Origin: Eubacterium sp.
Lineage (GTDB): Bacteria > Bacillota > Clostridia > Lachnospirales > Lachnospiraceae
Assembly: GCA_022764265.1 (NCBI GenBank)
Contig: JALERO010000062.1
Location: 1 to 36,829 of the forward strand
Direction: 5' to 3'
Length of the DNA stretch: 36,829 bases
Part shown: positions 26,783 to 35,966 of the stretch, one piece after another
How positions within the stretch are numbered: position 1 is the first letter of the stretch
Layout: every line of letters starts with the position of its first letter
The notes under the pieces: generated by a model
What the model saw: only the letters and a program-made list of their open reading frames with translations
Database searches by the model: none
What the model was told of the DNA's origin: nothing
Translations under genes and position numbers: made by a program

Positions 26783-26980
26783 ATGCCAAAAATGAAAACA
26801 AGTAGAGCAGCTGCTAAGCGTTTTAAAAAGACAGGTACTGGACAGTTAAAAAGAATGAAAGCTTATAAAAGCCACATTTTAACAAAGAAATCTCAGAAGA
26901 GAAAGAGAAACCTGAGAAAATCTACAATCACAGACCCGACAAACGTAAAGAACATGAAGAAGATTTTACCATATCTTTAA
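26783..26980 (+). CDS. rpmI: 50S ribosomal protein L35
   Basis: [46 protein letters not shown]. Confidence 0.98.
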   Translation: MPKMKTSRAAAKRFKKTGTGQLKRMKAYKSHILTKKSQKRKRNLRKSTITDPTNVKNMKKILPYL

Positions 26981-27003
26981 TCGCATAGAGGAGGACGTAA
27001 ATA

Positions 27004-27360
27004 ATGGCAAGAGTAAAAGGCGCAATCGGCGCAAGAAAGAGACATAACAGAACATTAAAACTTGCAAAAGGTTACAGAGGAGCAAGATCCAAACAGTATA
27101 GAGTTGCAAAACAGTCCGTAATGAGAGCTTTAACAAGTTCTTACGCAGGAAGAAAACAGAGAAAGAGACAGTTCAGACAGTTATGGATTGCACGTATCAA
27201 TGCTGCAGCAAGAATGAACGGAATCTCTTACAGCAAGTTCATGCACGGTTTAAAATTAGCCGGTGTGGAAGTTAACAGAAAGATGCTTTCTGAGATGGCT
27301 ATCAGCGATCCGGCTGGATTCGCAGCACTCGCAGAATTAGCAAAAAGTAAGGTGGCTTAA
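27004..27360 (+). CDS. rplT: 50S ribosomal protein L20
   Basis: [42 protein letters not shown]. Confidence 0.98.
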   Translation: MARVKGAIGARKRHNRTLKLAKGYRGARSKQYRVAKQSVMRALTSSYAGRKQRKRQFRQLWIARINAAARMNGISYSKFMHGLKLAGVEVNRKMLSEMAISDPAGFAALAELAKSKVA

Positions 27361-27370
27361 TGAAGAGCAG

Positions 27371-27403
27371 GACCAGTAAACAAAAGTTTACTGGTCTTTT
27401 TTA
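27371..27403 (+). terminator. Intrinsic terminator after rplT
   Basis: GACCAGTAAAC aaaa GTTTACTGGTC TTTTTTA. Confidence 0.93.
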
Positions 27404-27471
27404 TTTACAAAAAAATAGTCCATTCTTTAAATAACATTAAATTTTTGTTTCAAAAAAGGAGGAGATAATTA

Positions 27472-28545
27472 ATGAAACATGTAAGAAGTTTTAAAAAGAT
27501 GGTAATTTTGGTGATGGCTTTTGTAATGATTTGTGGATCAGTGAATGTATCAGCTGCTACAACTACATATAAAAGTGGAAGCAAAACATTAAAATACAAA
27601 GGTGCTTCCTACAAAGTTTATTATAACAGTAAACAGGTTTCCACATCCAAAAAACCGGCTCTTCTGATTAATGGAAACATTCAGATGAACTATAAGACTC
27701 TTGTAAGTAAAGGACCAAAGGTAAAAGCATCTTATAATAAAGCCAAAAAGAAAGTGGTTCTGTCATTCAATGGAAAGAAAGTGACTTTGGTAGCTAATAG
27801 AAAGACGATGATCGTGAATGGCGTCAAAAAGAAATTATATTCCGCACCAGTTTATGTAAAGTATAACGGTAGCAGTGCAAGTACATTAGTGATTCCGGTA
27901 AAAGCAGTTGTGACTGCGTTAGGACTAAATTATACATATGATAAAGCAACGAAATCAGCTTATATTACAACACCGACAACAACAACAAACAGTGCTCCGG
28001 CTGTCACAACAAATTATGATGGTATAACTGCATCTGTTTTTGCGAATATGACAACTGCTCAGTTTATTGCAACTATGGGACCGATTGCCCAGGAAGATTA
28101 TCATAGGTCTGGTGTGCTTGCATCTGTTACACTGGCACAGGCAATCCTGGAAAGCGGATGGGGCAAATCAAATCTCGCTTCCACTGCAAATAATATGTTT
28201 GGTATGAAGACTTCTCTTTCAGGAAACACCTGGGCAGGATCAACCTGGGATGGATGTAGTTTTGTTACTATTTTGACTGGTGAAGAATATGGTGGAAAAC
28301 ATGTTACAATCCAGGCGACATTCAGAAAATATAACTCCGTTGCTCAATCAGTAGCAGACCATTCCGCTTATCTTGTAAATGCAAAGAATGGCTCTGCATA
28401 TAGATATGCAGGCTTAACAAACACAAAGAGTTATTCTGAACAGCTCACAATTATTAAAAATGGCGGTTACGCAACCAGTAGCAGCTATGTTTCTCAGTTG
28501 TCCAATCTGATTGTAAAATATAATCTTACTCAGTTTGATAAATAA
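27472..28545 (+). CDS. Secreted N-acetylglucosaminidase (GH73-type) with N-terminal copper-amine-oxidase-N-like stalk
   Basis: Signal peptide; LLINGNIQMNYKTL...VIPVKAVVTALGLNYTYDKATKSAYIT stalk repeat; SGVLASVTLAQAILESGWGKSNLASTANNMFGMK glucosaminidase core. Confidence 0.9.
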   Translation: MKHVRSFKKMVILVMAFVMICGSVNVSAATTTYKSGSKTLKYKGASYKVYYNSKQVSTSKKPALLINGNIQMNYKTLVSKGPKVKASYNKAKKKVVLSFNGKKVTLVANRKTMIVNGVKKKLYSAPVYVKYNGSSASTLVIPVKAVVTALGLNYTYDKATKSAYITTPTTTTNSAPAVTTNYDGITASVFANMTTAQFIATMGPIAQEDYHRSGVLASVTLAQAILESGWGKSNLASTANNMFGMKTSLSGNTWAGSTWDGCSFVTILTGEEYGGKHVTIQATFRKYNSVAQSVADHSAYLVNAKNGSAYRYAGLTNTKSYSEQLTIIKNGGYATSSSYVSQLSNLIVKYNLTQFDK

Positions 28546-28611
28546 ATGAAAATGATATTTTATCTTTTTATATGTTATAATATAATGAGTATGTGAAGCT
28601 TGGAGGTTTAT

Positions 28612-29340
28612 ATGAAACATATTGATACACATATTCGTTCTATAAAAAAGTTATTGCTGTTAGTTGTTGTCGCAGCAGGTATTATTTTGGGGATTGGATT
28701 ATCGATAACAAAGTGTGCTGCGGAACCAGAGCAGGAAGAAGTCAATGTGCAGGATGAAGATTCTTACGATCCGACAAAAGAATATCTGGATGTAGATAAG
28801 AAGTTTAAAGAATGTTATCTGATGGTTCGGGCTGTTCCGGAATCCGGTTTTCGGGCAAATCAGATTCCCGGAGAAGAAAATGATAAGTCTGAGGAGCTTT
28901 CCAACGGTCAGATATTAAAAGGAATAAAAAGAGGAACCTATGGAGACGAGACTTATTATCGTCTGGATAATGGCCTGTATGTTAACGCAAATATAAAAAA
29001 TGTAGAACCGTTGACGGAGTATATAAAAGTAAATGGTTATCTTGCTATTACATATATCAGTGCATCGGGAATTAATCTCCGTTCCTGGGCGGATTTTGAC
29101 GCAGACAATGTGGTAAAAACAGTATATGTTGGTGAGAAAATACAGGTAAAAGCAAAAGTATTGACGGAAAAAGGTGTTTCTGCTTATATCACGACAGATG
29201 ATCTGTACATTACCTCGGATACCCGTTATCTGAATGATTATACAAGCATCCCGGAAGAAGCAACAACACAACAGGACAAGAAAAAAGATAAAAAAGATGT
29301 TTCTAAAAAAGATTATTCAGAGACTACTTCTTCAAAATAA
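28612..29340 (+). CDS. Membrane-anchored/secreted SH3-like domain protein
   Basis: N-terminal TM LLLLVVVAAGIILGIGLSI; SH3b-like stretch SASGINLRSWADFDADNVVKTVYVGEKIQVKAKV. ATG 28612 after GGAGG. Confidence 0.75.
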   Translation: MKHIDTHIRSIKKLLLLVVVAAGIILGIGLSITKCAAEPEQEEVNVQDEDSYDPTKEYLDVDKKFKECYLMVRAVPESGFRANQIPGEENDKSEELSNGQILKGIKRGTYGDETYYRLDNGLYVNANIKNVEPLTEYIKVNGYLAITYISASGINLRSWADFDADNVVKTVYVGEKIQVKAKVLTEKGVSAYITTDDLYITSDTRYLNDYTSIPEEATTQQDKKKDKKDVSKKDYSETTSSK

Positions 29341-29461
29341 AATCTCCTCGGAAGAAGTAGATGAGAAATAGAATAATCAAATGAAACAAAAGCAAATTAT
29401 TTTCATTGATTTTGAAACTATTAAAAATATTCAAAAAATTAAAAAAAATTAAAAAAAGTAC

Positions 29462-29490
29462 TTGCAATATATAAAAAGCCGTGTTATAAT
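29462..29490 (+). promoter_or_regulatory. tRNA promoter
   Basis: TTGCAA - 17 nt - TATAAT. Confidence 0.75.
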
Positions 29491-29529
29491 CAATTTCGTT
29501 GGTAAGGAAAACAACTTCTTAACCGATGA

Positions 29530-29614
29530 GCAGACGTGGCGGAATTGGCATACGCGCTAGACTAAGGATCTAGTCCGGGCTAACTGGGTACGGGTTCAAG
29601 TCCCGTCGTCTGCA
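29530..29614 (+). tRNA. tRNA-Leu (anticodon AAG)
   Basis: Acceptor GCAGACG/CGTCTGC, discriminator A; anticodon arm CTAGA-CTAAGGA-TCTAG gives anticodon A-A-G; long variable arm; T-arm CGGGTTCAAGTCCCG. No encoded CCA. Confidence 0.95.
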
Positions 29615-29622
29615 CTTTGAAT

Positions 29623-29663
29623 AAGCTGAGAACTTAGTTGATAAAGGTTCTCAGCTTTTTTTG
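29623..29663 (+). terminator. Intrinsic terminator after tRNA
   Basis: AAGCTGAGAAC / GTTCTCAGCTT followed by TTTTTG. Confidence 0.9.
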
Positions 29664-29697
29664 TTTGATAGGAAATTACGTCATATTGGAGGATTTC

Positions 29698-31542
29698 ATG
29701 AGTGTAATTAATGTGGAACATATTTCAAAGCTTTATGGAGATAAAATGATTTTGGATGATTTGTCCTGCAGTGTGGATTACGGGGATAAGATTGGAATTA
29801 TTGGTGTGAACGGAACCGGGAAGTCCACTCTGTTGAGAATCATTGCTGGGGATGAGGAGGCAGATCAGGGAGAGATTATATTCTCAAAAGGCATGACCGT
29901 TGGATGGTTGCCTCAGAACCCGGATTTTCCGGAGAAGGGCAGTGTCCTTTCTTATGTCTGTGAAGGGGCAGATGAACTGGATTATGGTTTTGAGAGTGAG
30001 GCAAAATCCATGCTGACCACCCTGGAGATAGAGGATTTTACACAGGAGCTTAGCGAGCTCTCCGGCGGTCAGAGAAAGCGAGTGGCTTTGTGTAAGGTAT
30101 TACTCCAGAAAACGGATATTTTGATTCTTGATGAGCCGACCAACCATTTGGATAACCGGATGGCGGATTGGCTGGAACGATATTTGATTCAATATAAGGG
30201 TATTTTGTTGTTAGTTACCCATGATCGATATTTCCTGGATCGAGTTTCCAATCATATCTGGGAGATTGAAAAGGGGCAGGTATATTATTATGATACCAAT
30301 TATTCCGGATATCTGGAGCGGAAAGCACAGAGAGAGGAGATTGCCCTTGCCACAGAGCGGAAGCGGCAGAGTGTTCTGAGAGTGGAGCTTCAGTGGGTGA
30401 TGCGGGGCGCGAGAGCCAGAACCACCAAGCAGAAAGCCCGGTTGGAGCGATATGAACAGTTGAAGAATATGGAATCTCCTCAGGGGGCAAAACAGGTGGA
30501 GATGGAAGCTGTTGGGGCCCGTCTGGGGAAAAAGACCATTGAGCTTGAGCATATTGCAAAAGGATATGATGGAAAACAGTTGTTTTCTGATTTTACATAC
30601 ATTTTTCAGCGCTTTGAGAGGATTGGGGTTGTAGGGAATAATGGCTGCGGAAAGTCTACATTGATGAAAATCCTGGCTGGTCTGGAAGAGCCGGATCAGG
30701 GAAAGATTGAGTGGGGAGAGACTATTAAAATCGGTTATTTTGCACAGGAATGTGAGGTCATGGACGAACGGCAGCGAGTGATTGATTATATCAAGGATGA
30801 AGCGGAATATATCCGCACTACGACGGGAACTATCAGCGCATCCAGAATGCTGGAGCGATTTCTGTTTACGCCGGATATGCAGTATACACCGATTGCGAAA
30901 ATATCCGGTGGGGAGAGAAGAAGGCTCTATCTTTTGAAGATTCTCATGAGTTCCCCAAATGTTCTGATATTGGATGAGCCGACCAACGATCTGGATATTG
31001 CCACTTTACAGGTATTGGAGAGTTTTCTGGATACGTTTTTAGGTATTGTGATCGTGGTATCCCATGATCGTTATTTTCTTGAGCGAATTGCAGACCGGAT
31101 TGCCGCCTTTGAAGATGGACAGATTCGTATTTATGAAGGCGGATATATGGATTATCTGGAAAAGAAATGGGAATTTGGCATGATGGATGACAATCTGGAA
31201 CATGTGGAATCCGGTTCCCGCATTCACAAAAAGAAAGAAAATCGTGCCAAAGAAGGAGAGAAAACCAGAAAAAAAGGTTCATACCGTGATCCTTCCACAA
31301 AAAAACTGCGCTTTACCTATATGGAACAAAAGGAATTTGATACTATTGATGAGGATATTGCTGTTCTGGAAGGGAAAATTGAGAATCTGGAGGGAGAAAT
31401 TTCCCGAAATGCGACGGATTTTGTTCGATTAAATGAATTGGTGAAGGAAAAGGAAGAAGCAGAAGCTCAGCTGGAAGAAAAAATGGATCGCTGGGTTTAT
31501 CTGAATGATCTGGCAGAAAGGATAAAACAACAGAAAAAATGA
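29698..31542 (+). CDS. ABC-F family ATP-binding cassette protein (Uup-like architecture)
   Basis: Two NBDs: GVNGTGKSTLL/LSGGQRKRVALCK/LDEPTNHLD and GNNGCGKSTLM/ISGGERRRLYLLK/LDEPTNDLD; C-terminal coiled coil. Start ATG 29698 with GGAGG (the ORF-track start at 29638 lies within the tRNA terminator). Confidence 0.94.
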   Translation: MSVINVEHISKLYGDKMILDDLSCSVDYGDKIGIIGVNGTGKSTLLRIIAGDEEADQGEIIFSKGMTVGWLPQNPDFPEKGSVLSYVCEGADELDYGFESEAKSMLTTLEIEDFTQELSELSGGQRKRVALCKVLLQKTDILILDEPTNHLDNRMADWLERYLIQYKGILLLVTHDRYFLDRVSNHIWEIEKGQVYYYDTNYSGYLERKAQREEIALATERKRQSVLRVELQWVMRGARARTTKQKARLERYEQLKNMESPQGAKQVEMEAVGARLGKKTIELEHIAKGYDGKQLFSDFTYIFQRFERIGVVGNNGCGKSTLMKILAGLEEPDQGKIEWGETIKIGYFAQECEVMDERQRVIDYIKDEAEYIRTTTGTISASRMLERFLFTPDMQYTPIAKISGGERRRLYLLKILMSSPNVLILDEPTNDLDIATLQVLESFLDTFLGIVIVVSHDRYFLERIADRIAAFEDGQIRIYEGGYMDYLEKKWEFGMMDDNLEHVESGSRIHKKKENRAKEGEKTRKKGSYRDPSTKKLRFTYMEQKEFDTIDEDIAVLEGKIENLEGEISRNATDFVRLNELVKEKEEAEAQLEEKMDRWVYLNDLAERIKQQKK

Positions 31543-32219
31543 AAACAGCACTCATTGCCTGTAAGACCATAGAAAAGGAAGTTGAAGCGATTTTGGAACA
31601 ATATTCGATTTCAATGGATTATATCTTTTATGTGGCTTCCGGTCTTCACAATTCCACAATGCGCCTTCAGGAGGCAGTAAAAAAAGAGATGGAAAAGTTG
31701 AAAGAATTGGATGTGGATCGTCTCCTTTTGTGTTTTGGCCTTTGTGGGAATATGATCGATGGCCTGGAAACCGGGAACTATGAAACTATTTTGCCGAAAA
31801 CAGATGACTGTATCACTCTGTTACTGGGATCCAGAAAACGACGTAAAGATCTGGATGATAGAGAAAGAGGATATTTCCTTACAAAAGGGTGGTTACAGGG
31901 AGAAGCAAATCTTCATAAAGAATATAAAGATGCCATTGCGATGTATGGACAGAAAACCGCCGATGAGATATATCAGGAGATTTTTGACGGATATACCTGT
32001 TTATCTCTGATTGACACAGGTCAAAATGATTTCGAAGGATTTTATGAAGAAGGAAAAGAAATCGCGAAGGATTTTGGCCTCAAGCCCACGAGGATCGAAG
32101 GGGAAATGGATTGGCTGACAGGCTATTTGATGCAGGACATTGAAAGGTTGGAAAAAAATGATCGGATTGTGATTTATCCGCCTTACAGCCGTATGAGTTG
32201 GAAAGATTTTCTGGAATAG
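31539..32219 (+). CDS. DUF1638 domain-containing protein
   Basis: LLLCFGLCGNMIDGLETGNYETILPKTDDCITLLLGSRKRR; start overlaps the ABC-F stop (ATGA). Confidence 0.85.
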   Translation: MKTALIACKTIEKEVEAILEQYSISMDYIFYVASGLHNSTMRLQEAVKKEMEKLKELDVDRLLLCFGLCGNMIDGLETGNYETILPKTDDCITLLLGSRKRRKDLDDRERGYFLTKGWLQGEANLHKEYKDAIAMYGQKTADEIYQEIFDGYTCLSLIDTGQNDFEGFYEEGKEIAKDFGLKPTRIEGEMDWLTGYLMQDIERLEKNDRIVIYPPYSRMSWKDFLE

Positions 32220-32244
32220 CTAACGCATGACGCGCATCTCGCAG

Positions 32245-32266
32245 CAAGAACGCTGAGGCGTTCTTG
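32245..32266. repeat. Perfect short hairpin in intergenic region
   Basis: CAAGAACGC-TGAG-GCGTTCTTG, no T run on the + strand. Confidence 0.7.
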
Positions 32267-32335
32267 AATGCACACTTTAACAAAAAAGAAACTTTAATAT
32301 AAAGAAGAAACATATTTTCAGGAGGATATGAACAG

Positions 32336-33613
32336 ATGGAACGCGCTTTTTTTCCGGCAGATATTTTGCTGCCAAAGAATGGAATTGACATGGGCAAATG
32401 GTCAGTGGTGGCCTGTGATCAGTTTACCAGTGAACCGGAATACTGGGAGAAGGTAGAAGAATTGGTTGGTGGAGAGTCTTCCACTTTCCGAATGATTTTA
32501 CCTGAGGTTTATCTGGAAGACGAGGATGTGGACGAAAGATTGGAGACAATTCGTAATTCCATGAAAGGGTATCTGTCCGGAGAAATATTTGAAGAATATA
32601 AGAATGCAATGATTTATGTGGAAAGAACGGACAGTACGGGAAAAATGCGAGCCGGTATTGTAGGCTGCATTGATCTGGAGCAGTATGATTACCATAAGGG
32701 AAGTACTTCACTGGTTCGCGCCACGGAGGCTACTGTTGTGGAGCGAATTCCACCGAGAATCCGGGTGAGAGAAAACGCACAGGTTGAGCTCCCTCATATC
32801 ATGATTTTGATTGATGATAAAGAGAGAACAGTGATTGAGCCTTGCAAAGAATGGAAAGCGGATTGTAAACTTCTGTATGACTTTGATTTGATGATGGGCG
32901 GAGGTCATTTAAAGGGGTATTTGCTGGGAGAAGAAGAGCAGGCGAAGATTCTCTCCGCCATTGATTGTCTTGCGGTAAAAGAGCAGAAAAAAAGTCAACA
33001 GGTGATTGCCGACAGCACAAATGAAAAACCGGCAGTTCTATTATTTGCTATGGGAGATGGAAACCATTCTCTGGCATCGGCCAAGGAACATTATGAGAGA
33101 TTGAAAGCAGAGAATCCGGAAAGTGATTTCTCTCATCACCCTGCCAGATATGCTCTGGCGGAGATAGTGAATCTTCACAGTCCTGCATTGGAATTTGAGG
33201 CAATTCACAGAATTGTGACACAGGTAAATGCCGATGATCTTATGGAACAAATGAAGCAAGCTCTCGGCCTTGTAGAAGAAGGAGAAGGTCAGACTTTTTA
33301 TGTGGTTCGGAATGGAGAAAAAGAAAAGGCTGTTATCACGAAACCAACCTCAAAACTAACTGTGGGAAGCCTTCAGAATTTCCTTGATACATATCAGAAG
33401 GAAAATGATGTGAAAATGGATTATATCCATGGAGACAAAACGTTGGAAGCGTTGACCATGCAGGAAAACAGTATTGGATTTATACTGCCGGATATGGCAA
33501 AGGAAGAATTGTTCCCGACTGTAATCTATGATGGTGCGCTACCGAGAAAAACCTTTTCCATGGGTCATGCAGAAGATAAGAGATATTATACGGAATGCAG
33601 AAAAATCAGATAA
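32336..33613 (+). CDS. DUF1015 domain-containing protein
   Basis: MERAFFPADILLPKNGIDMGKWSVVACDQFTSEPEYWEKVEELVGGESSTFRMILPEVYLE and FAMGDGNHSLASAKEHYE match the DUF1015 pattern. Confidence 0.88.
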   Translation: MERAFFPADILLPKNGIDMGKWSVVACDQFTSEPEYWEKVEELVGGESSTFRMILPEVYLEDEDVDERLETIRNSMKGYLSGEIFEEYKNAMIYVERTDSTGKMRAGIVGCIDLEQYDYHKGSTSLVRATEATVVERIPPRIRVRENAQVELPHIMILIDDKERTVIEPCKEWKADCKLLYDFDLMMGGGHLKGYLLGEEEQAKILSAIDCLAVKEQKKSQQVIADSTNEKPAVLLFAMGDGNHSLASAKEHYERLKAENPESDFSHHPARYALAEIVNLHSPALEFEAIHRIVTQVNADDLMEQMKQALGLVEEGEGQTFYVVRNGEKEKAVITKPTSKLTVGSLQNFLDTYQKENDVKMDYIHGDKTLEALTMQENSIGFILPDMAKEELFPTVIYDGALPRKTFSMGHAEDKRYYTECRKIR

Positions 33614-33630
33614 ATATAAAGAAATAAAAA

Positions 33631-33666
33631 GAACAGGCGGTCTGTGAAAGCGGGCCGCCTGTTTTG
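33631..33666. terminator. Terminator-like hairpin between convergent genes
   Basis: ACAGGCGGTCT / GGGCCGCCTGT (G-U tolerant) followed by TTTTGGG; A-rich 5' flank could serve the minus strand. Confidence 0.65.
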
Positions 33667-33678
33667 GGTCAAAAGCAA

Positions 33679-34923
33679 TTATTTTTTCGCTTTATTTTTT
33701 AAGGTAAGATGTCTTGGAAGTCCGCCTGCATAGTATGGAAGGATCGTTCCGATGATCAGTGGACTTGCGTATTCGATATATTTGTCACTTACATAAGTAC
33801 CGTTGTTGATGATCCAGTCATGAGGAACCTTTCTCTCAACGTTGGCAATTTCATGAATGTCATATTTGTTGTATGTAACCATGTATGGTTCGCGGCTGTT
33901 TACCTGAATGGTAACCATCATACCGGTCTGTCCCTGCATAGCTGCTTCGCAGGCAATGTATCCTACATCCAGCGCTTCTGTAACGTCGGCACGGGAAGCC
34001 ATATGAGTCGCACATCTCTGCAGAGTGGAGAACTCGATGGCACGGGATTTTAATCCGGTTTCCTGAGTAACCTTGTTAGCCAGGAAGGAAGCACAGCCGG
34101 AAAGCTGTTTGTGACCGAATGCATCCACGTAATCATTACTGTTGCCAAGCTCGCAGACAAAACGGCCGTCTGCTAAAGAGATTCCTTCAGAAACAGCAAT
34201 TACAACGGAACTCTTTGTTTCAGCCAGATGTTTTACTTTCTCCATGAAATCATCAAGATCGAAAGGAACTTCCGGAAGGTAAATTAAATCCGGTCCGTCA
34301 CAGTCTTCTCCTCTGGAAAGGACAGAAGCAGCGGTCAGCCAGCCGGCATGACGTCCCATGATCTCAACGATACATACGGTAGGTTTTGCAGCACCGAAGC
34401 TCTCGTTGTCGCGGATGATTTCTTTCATGGATGTTGCAATATATTTTGCAGCGGAACCGTAACCCGGAGTGTGGTCAGTCAGAGGCAGGTCGTTGTCGAT
34501 TGTCTTCGGAACGCCCATGAACTTCTGAGGTTTTTCCTTCATAGCTGCATAATCGGATAACATCTTGATGGTATCCATGGAATCATTACCACCGATATAG
34601 AGGAAATACATGATATCGTATTTCTCCATGATCTCGAAAATCTTATCATAAACATCTTCATTTCCTTCAATCTGAGGAAGTTTATAACGGCAGGAGCCTA
34701 AGAAAGCAGATGGAGTTCTTCTCAATAAAGATAAATCATCCGGACCTGTGATATAATCATCAATATCAATTAAATCTTCTTTTAAGAATCCTTCAATACC
34801 GTGGTGCATACCGTATATTTTGCCCGCACCATTCTTTTTAGCTGCCTTGATGACTCCGGCTAAACTGGAATTAATAACGGCGGTTGGTCCTCCGGACTGG
34901 CCTACAATTACATTCCCTTTCAT
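33679..34923 (-). CDS. 6-phosphofructokinase, predicted PPi-dependent type
   Basis: GQSGGPTAVINSSLAG, YIGGNDSMDT, PKTIDNDLPLTDHTPGYGSAAKY, EIMGRHAGWLTAAS. The GG(N/D)DS and PKTIDND motifs are typical of PPi-PFK. Confidence 0.93.
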   Translation of the reverse strand: MKGNVIVGQSGGPTAVINSSLAGVIKAAKKNGAGKIYGMHHGIEGFLKEDLIDIDDYITGPDDLSLLRRTPSAFLGSCRYKLPQIEGNEDVYDKIFEIMEKYDIMYFLYIGGNDSMDTIKMLSDYAAMKEKPQKFMGVPKTIDNDLPLTDHTPGYGSAAKYIATSMKEIIRDNESFGAAKPTVCIVEIMGRHAGWLTAASVLSRGEDCDGPDLIYLPEVPFDLDDFMEKVKHLAETKSSVVIAVSEGISLADGRFVCELGNSNDYVDAFGHKQLSGCASFLANKVTQETGLKSRAIEFSTLQRCATHMASRADVTEALDVGYIACEAAMQGQTGMMVTIQVNSREPYMVTYNKYDIHEIANVERKVPHDWIINNGTYVSDKYIEYASPLIIGTILPYYAGGLPRHLTLKNKAKK

Positions 34924-34971
34924 AATTATCAGTACCTCCTAAAATAAAGTATATCTTTTTTATAATCGTCA

Positions 34972-34990
34972 TAACTGCTCTAAGCAGTTA
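34972..34990 (-). other. 5' UTR hairpin of the phosphofructokinase transcript
   Basis: TAACTGCT-CTA-AGCAGTTA perfect 8-bp stem just downstream of the predicted minus-strand TSS. Confidence 0.5.
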
Positions 34991-35011
34991 CAAATTGACG
35001 CATCTTTATAG

Positions 35012-35040
35012 ATTATACCATTTTGCTAAATAATAAGCAA
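35012..35040 (-). promoter_or_regulatory. Predicted promoter of phosphofructokinase gene (minus strand)
   Basis: Minus strand TTGCTT - 17 nt - TATAAT; overlapped by inverted repeat TTTGCT-N8-AGCAAA. Confidence 0.6.
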
Positions 35041-35128
35041 ATAATTTCCACTTTCTAGTAAAAAATATTTTCCTTTTATGCATGTGCATTGTATGGTAAA
35101 ATAAGAAAGTGCGAAAGAAGGGAGAATT

Positions 35129-35929
35129 ATGCCTACTACTTATACCCATTATGTTTACGGTCAGGAAGTTTTCCAGATGCTTCCGACCAAGATTCAAAAA
35201 GAAATACATCCCTTTATGGGATTATATAATATCGGCGTCCACGGACCGGATATCTTATTTTATTATCGTTCCTTTTGCAAAAATAAGATAAACCAATATG
35301 GAGTGAAGATTCATAAGGAACCCATGGAGCAGTTTTTGCGCCATGCTTTTTCAGTATATCGCAAGCAGGAACAGAAACAGGAAGCCTATTCATATCTGGC
35401 GGGATTTATGACCCACTTTATTCTGGACAGCTCCTGTCATCCATATATTCGCAAACGAATCCGCGAGACCGGAATCAGCCACACGGAGATTGAGACGGAT
35501 TGGGATTATCTGATGATGGAGCGGAATCATCTGGATCCGATCCGCTATAAAACGGCAACTCATATTCTGGAGGATCATCGTTATGCGAGAGTGATTGCCC
35601 CATATTATAACAAAAAGCCGGTTCAGGTTCATAAAAGTCTTGTGTATATGAAGCTTATTTTAAATCATATGTTTCGGTCATATTTTGGAGTGAAACGGCA
35701 GCTTGCGGTATTTCTCAATGAAAAGTTTCTGCCGAAACAACATTTTCAGCACTATTTCCGCAAAACCCGTGTGAATACGGCTAATCTGGAAACTTGTGAA
35801 GAACTGACACGGCGCTACGAAGACAGTAAGCAACAATGTGCGCAAATGATTGAAGAATTATATTATGCGCTGGAAAGTAACGATCTTACTTTTTGCGAAA
35901 AGAAGAGGTTTGAGCGGAATTTTTCCTGA
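35129..35929 (+). CDS. Zinc-dependent phospholipase C-like family protein
   Basis: MPTTYTHYVYGQEVF...IGVHGPDILFYYR...YLAGFMTHFILDSSCHPYI: His/Asp pattern of the zinc-dependent PLC-like family. Confidence 0.82.
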   Translation: MPTTYTHYVYGQEVFQMLPTKIQKEIHPFMGLYNIGVHGPDILFYYRSFCKNKINQYGVKIHKEPMEQFLRHAFSVYRKQEQKQEAYSYLAGFMTHFILDSSCHPYIRKRIRETGISHTEIETDWDYLMMERNHLDPIRYKTATHILEDHRYARVIAPYYNKKPVQVHKSLVYMKLILNHMFRSYFGVKRQLAVFLNEKFLPKQHFQHYFRKTRVNTANLETCEELTRRYEDSKQQCAQMIEELYYALESNDLTFCEKKRFERNFS

Positions 35930-35966
35930 AATGAAGATAATACATGAAGAGAGAAAGGGGAGATGT

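Noticed and set aside
29530-29663. tRNA gene considered as an integration hotspot (att site)
   Set aside because: No integrase or direct repeat of the tRNA 3' end was noticed nearby; the downstream genes look like core chromosome.
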